Positions 62,591 to 64,000 of a DNA stretch of 64,000 bases are shown here, one piece after another. The notes under the pieces are model-generated. The model ran no database searches. It saw nothing but the letters and a program-made list of their open reading frames with translations, and had not been told where the DNA came from. Made by a program: the position numbers and the translations under genes. Numbering within the stretch: the stretch's first letter is position 1; each line of letters starts with the position of its first letter. Source of the stretch: Candidatus Hydrogenedentota bacterium (GTDB lineage: Bacteria; Hydrogenedentota; Hydrogenedentia; Hydrogenedentales; JAEUWI01); contig JAEUWI010000028.1 in NCBI GenBank assembly GCA_016791475.1, forward strand, positions 1 through 64,000, in the 5' to 3' direction.

Positions 62591-62742
62591 GTGAACGACC
62601 TAAAGGACCGAAGGGACTCAAGGGACATCAACAGTCAACGCGGTATCGTGCCGATACCGAAGCGGTTGAAGTGCGCTCCTGTACCCCGTTTTACGGCAAC
62701 TATAGCGTCCTTCAGGTCCTTTTTGTCCTTTGTGTCCCTGGC
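62591..62742. repeat. Facing GGGACTC / GTCCTTT iterated repeats at the start of the cytochrome gene
   Basis: GACCTAAAGGACCGAAGGGA with CTCAAGGGAC (62597-62626) is a forward iteration of about ten-base units. GTCCTTCAGGTCCTTTTTGT and CCTTTGTGTCCCTGG (62707-62741) is the inverted type. About 80 bases separate them. The right arm overlaps the coding sequence of the signal peptide of the next gene. Confidence 0.6.
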
Positions 62743-64000
62743 TTTGACATTCGCTGCGTGCTCCCCGGAATCCGCCCGCGAGTCCGTCGCGCCGCCCACA
62801 CTCTCCATCATTTACTCCTGCGACACGCGGGGTCACATCGAGCCCTGCGGATGCTCCTCCGGCCAGGCGGGCGGCATATCGCGCCGCATGACCTTCCTCA
62901 AGGAACAGGCCCCCGGACCGCGTCTTCTCGTCGATGTCGGCGATATCACGGCGGGTCCGCGCAACTGGGAAGTTTTCGAGATGGAGTACATCCTCAAGGG
63001 CTACGCCGCGATGGGCTATCACGCGGTCAACGTGGGCCATCGCGAGGTGTCCCTCGGCGCGGAAAAGCTCAAGGAGGTCGGTGGAGAATCGGGACTGTTC
63101 ATTTCGGCGAATGTGATGGATGCCTCGGGCGCGCTGCTCTTCCCGCCCTACAAGGTGGTGACGGTGGAGGGTGGCTATCGGATAGGGATTCTCGGGGTGA
63201 CGGATGAGAATGTGGCTCCGGAGGATCAGGGGGAGGGCATAGTGATTGCACCCGCGGCGGATGCCGTGGGGAAGTATCTGCCCGAGCTCACGCCCAAGGC
63301 CGATTTCATTGTGGTGCTCGCCTTTGTCGACGAGGAGACGATGAAGCGACTGGCCGAGCGCTACTTCGAGATTGGCGTGATCGTTGGCGGTCGGGTGCTC
63401 CAGCCTACGCACGCACCCGTGGAAGTAAACCAGTCGCGCTTGGTCTACATCACCGACAAGGGCAAGGCGGTGGGCAAGCTGGACATCGCTTTCGGCGCGG
63501 ATGGACAGGCGACGTACACCAACGCCATCCACATGCTGGCCGATACGATGGTGGAAGCGCCGGAAATCACGCCCATCGTGGATGAGTTCAAAGTGCGCCT
63601 GGCCGAGATGGACTTTCAGCCGCACCGCGACGATGATGAAGGACTCACAACGATCACGGCGGCGCGCAGCGGCACGGCGAATAAATACGTCTCCGAGGCC
63701 GCCTGCGTGGCGTGTCACCCGAAGACGGTGGAGGCGTGGAAGGGCTTCAAGCATGCCCACGCGCTGGAGAGTCTGGCGGCCAAGGGCCACGACAGCAATC
63801 CCCGCTGCCTCCAGTGCCACACGGTGGGTTATGGCGCGACGGACGGTTATGTGAACCAGCGACTCACGCCCGCGCTCGGTTCGGTAAGCTGCGAGAGCTG
63901 CCACGGGCGCGGCGATCACCATGTGAAGTTTTACAACGGCGAAGACATCCCCGAGCGCGCCGCGAAGATGGCCACCATCGCCTGCGAGAGCTGCCACGAT
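62648..64000 (+). CDS. Lipoprotein joining a 5'-nucleotidase-like metallophosphatase domain to a multihaem cytochrome c domain (3' end outside the window)
   Basis: A lipoprotein signal (SFLSFVSLALTFAACSPES) is followed by a metallophosphatase-like domain: SIIYSCDTRGHIEPCGCSSG, LLVDVGDITAGPRNWEVFE, GYHAVNVGHREV, IGILGVTDENV. From about residue 350 come CxxCH haem sites: CVACH, CLQCH, CESCH and again CESCH at the window edge, resembling cytochrome c554-type proteins. The frame has no stop to base 64000. The start is uncertain: GTG at 62591 or 62648, or TTG at 62723; I used 62648. It lies 78 bases after the DUF4159 gene and may share its operon. It should be an exported electron carrier. Confidence 0.8.
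   Translation, partial: MPIPKRLKCAPVPRFTATIASFRSFLSFVSLALTFAACSPESARESVAPPTLSIIYSCDTRGHIEPCGCSSGQAGGISRRMTFLKEQAPGPRLLVDVGDITAGPRNWEVFEMEYILKGYAAMGYHAVNVGHREVSLGAEKLKEVGGESGLFISANVMDASGALLFPPYKVVTVEGGYRIGILGVTDENVAPEDQGEGIVIAPAADAVGKYLPELTPKADFIVVLAFVDEETMKRLAERYFEIGVIVGGRVLQPTHAPVEVNQSRLVYITDKGKAVGKLDIAFGADGQATYTNAIHMLADTMVEAPEITPIVDEFKVRLAEMDFQPHRDDDEGLTTITAARSGTANKYVSEAACVACHPKTVEAWKGFKHAHALESLAAKGHDSNPRCLQCHTVGYGATDGYVNQRLTPALGSVSCESCHGRGDHHVKFYNGEDIPERAAKMATIACESCHD

Noticed and set aside
62618-63997. A 459-codon minus-strand frame at the right edge
   Set aside because: The plus strand encodes a coherent lipoprotein with CxxCH haem motifs over the same span.

Overview
The window reads as one contiguous piece of a GC-rich bacterial chromosome with no rRNA, tRNA, phage or intact transposase gene that I could find. 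Several traits point to the PVC/FCB-like environmental phyla, most likely Candidatus Hydrogenedentota (inference, not proven): a lipoprotein with a long Gly-Glu linker, an ECF sigma factor fused to a membrane anchor and extracytoplasmic beta-sandwich repeats, a pilin-like protein with an H-x9-DG-type tail, many secreted beta-propellers, GTG/TTG starts, and abundant short interspersed repeats between genes. The outer-membrane porin, Tat substrate and lipoproteins indicate a diderm cell envelope.

Layout. 1-3.2 kb: sigma-factor fusion gene, flanked by two copies of a REPIN-like repeat. 3.3-10.3 kb (minus strand): ThuA-like protein, methionyl-tRNA synthetase, an exported hydratase-fold protein, a secreted propeller protein and a CorA magnesium channel. 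10.4-13.6 kb: MFS transporter and a Tat-exported PQQ-type propeller, converging on a third REPIN-like copy. 13.9-19.1 kb: a tight operon of porin, small phosphate-binding-like protein, sensor histidine kinase and sigma-54 response regulator. 19.6-27.1 kb: secreted or hydrolytic genes (sialidase, trypsin-like protease, pilin-like protein, ceramidase-like protein, an unknown Cys-rich protein, NHL propeller). 27.5-33.2 kb: a complete seven-gene Mrp Na+/H+ antiporter operon. 33.5-36.5 kb: heparinase II/III-type lyase. 36.6-42.4 kb (minus): pyruvate dehydrogenase complex aceE-aceF-lpdA. 42.7-51.3 kb (minus): HAD phosphatase, a 2,059-residue multidomain lipoprotein and a secreted TIM-barrel-like protein. 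51.9-64 kb: a MoxR/DUF58/BatA/VWA operon that continues into a coiled-coil protein, a small exported protein, a DUF4159 protein and a lipoprotein joining a 5'-nucleotidase-like domain to a multihaem cytochrome domain; the last gene runs off the window.

How it fits together. The sialidase, protease, ceramidase-like protein and heparinase-type lyase suggest a heterotroph feeding on host-, algal- or biofilm-derived glycoconjugates. Pyruvate dehydrogenase feeds carbon into acetyl-CoA, and Mrp links proton and sodium gradients. The porin/binding protein/kinase/regulator set looks like a solute-sensing module without its own transporter. The MoxR operon is the usual chaperone-plus-VWA envelope assembly type.

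The most unusual material is non-coding: at least four kinds of short repeat, nearly all arranged as inverted pairs. They include a 396-bp element with 37/38 matching terminal inverted repeats, a REPIN-like family at gene 3' ends, and an element with perfect 38-bp arms sitting inside the 5' end of the DUF4159 gene. All functional calls come from reading motifs by eye; no database search was run.
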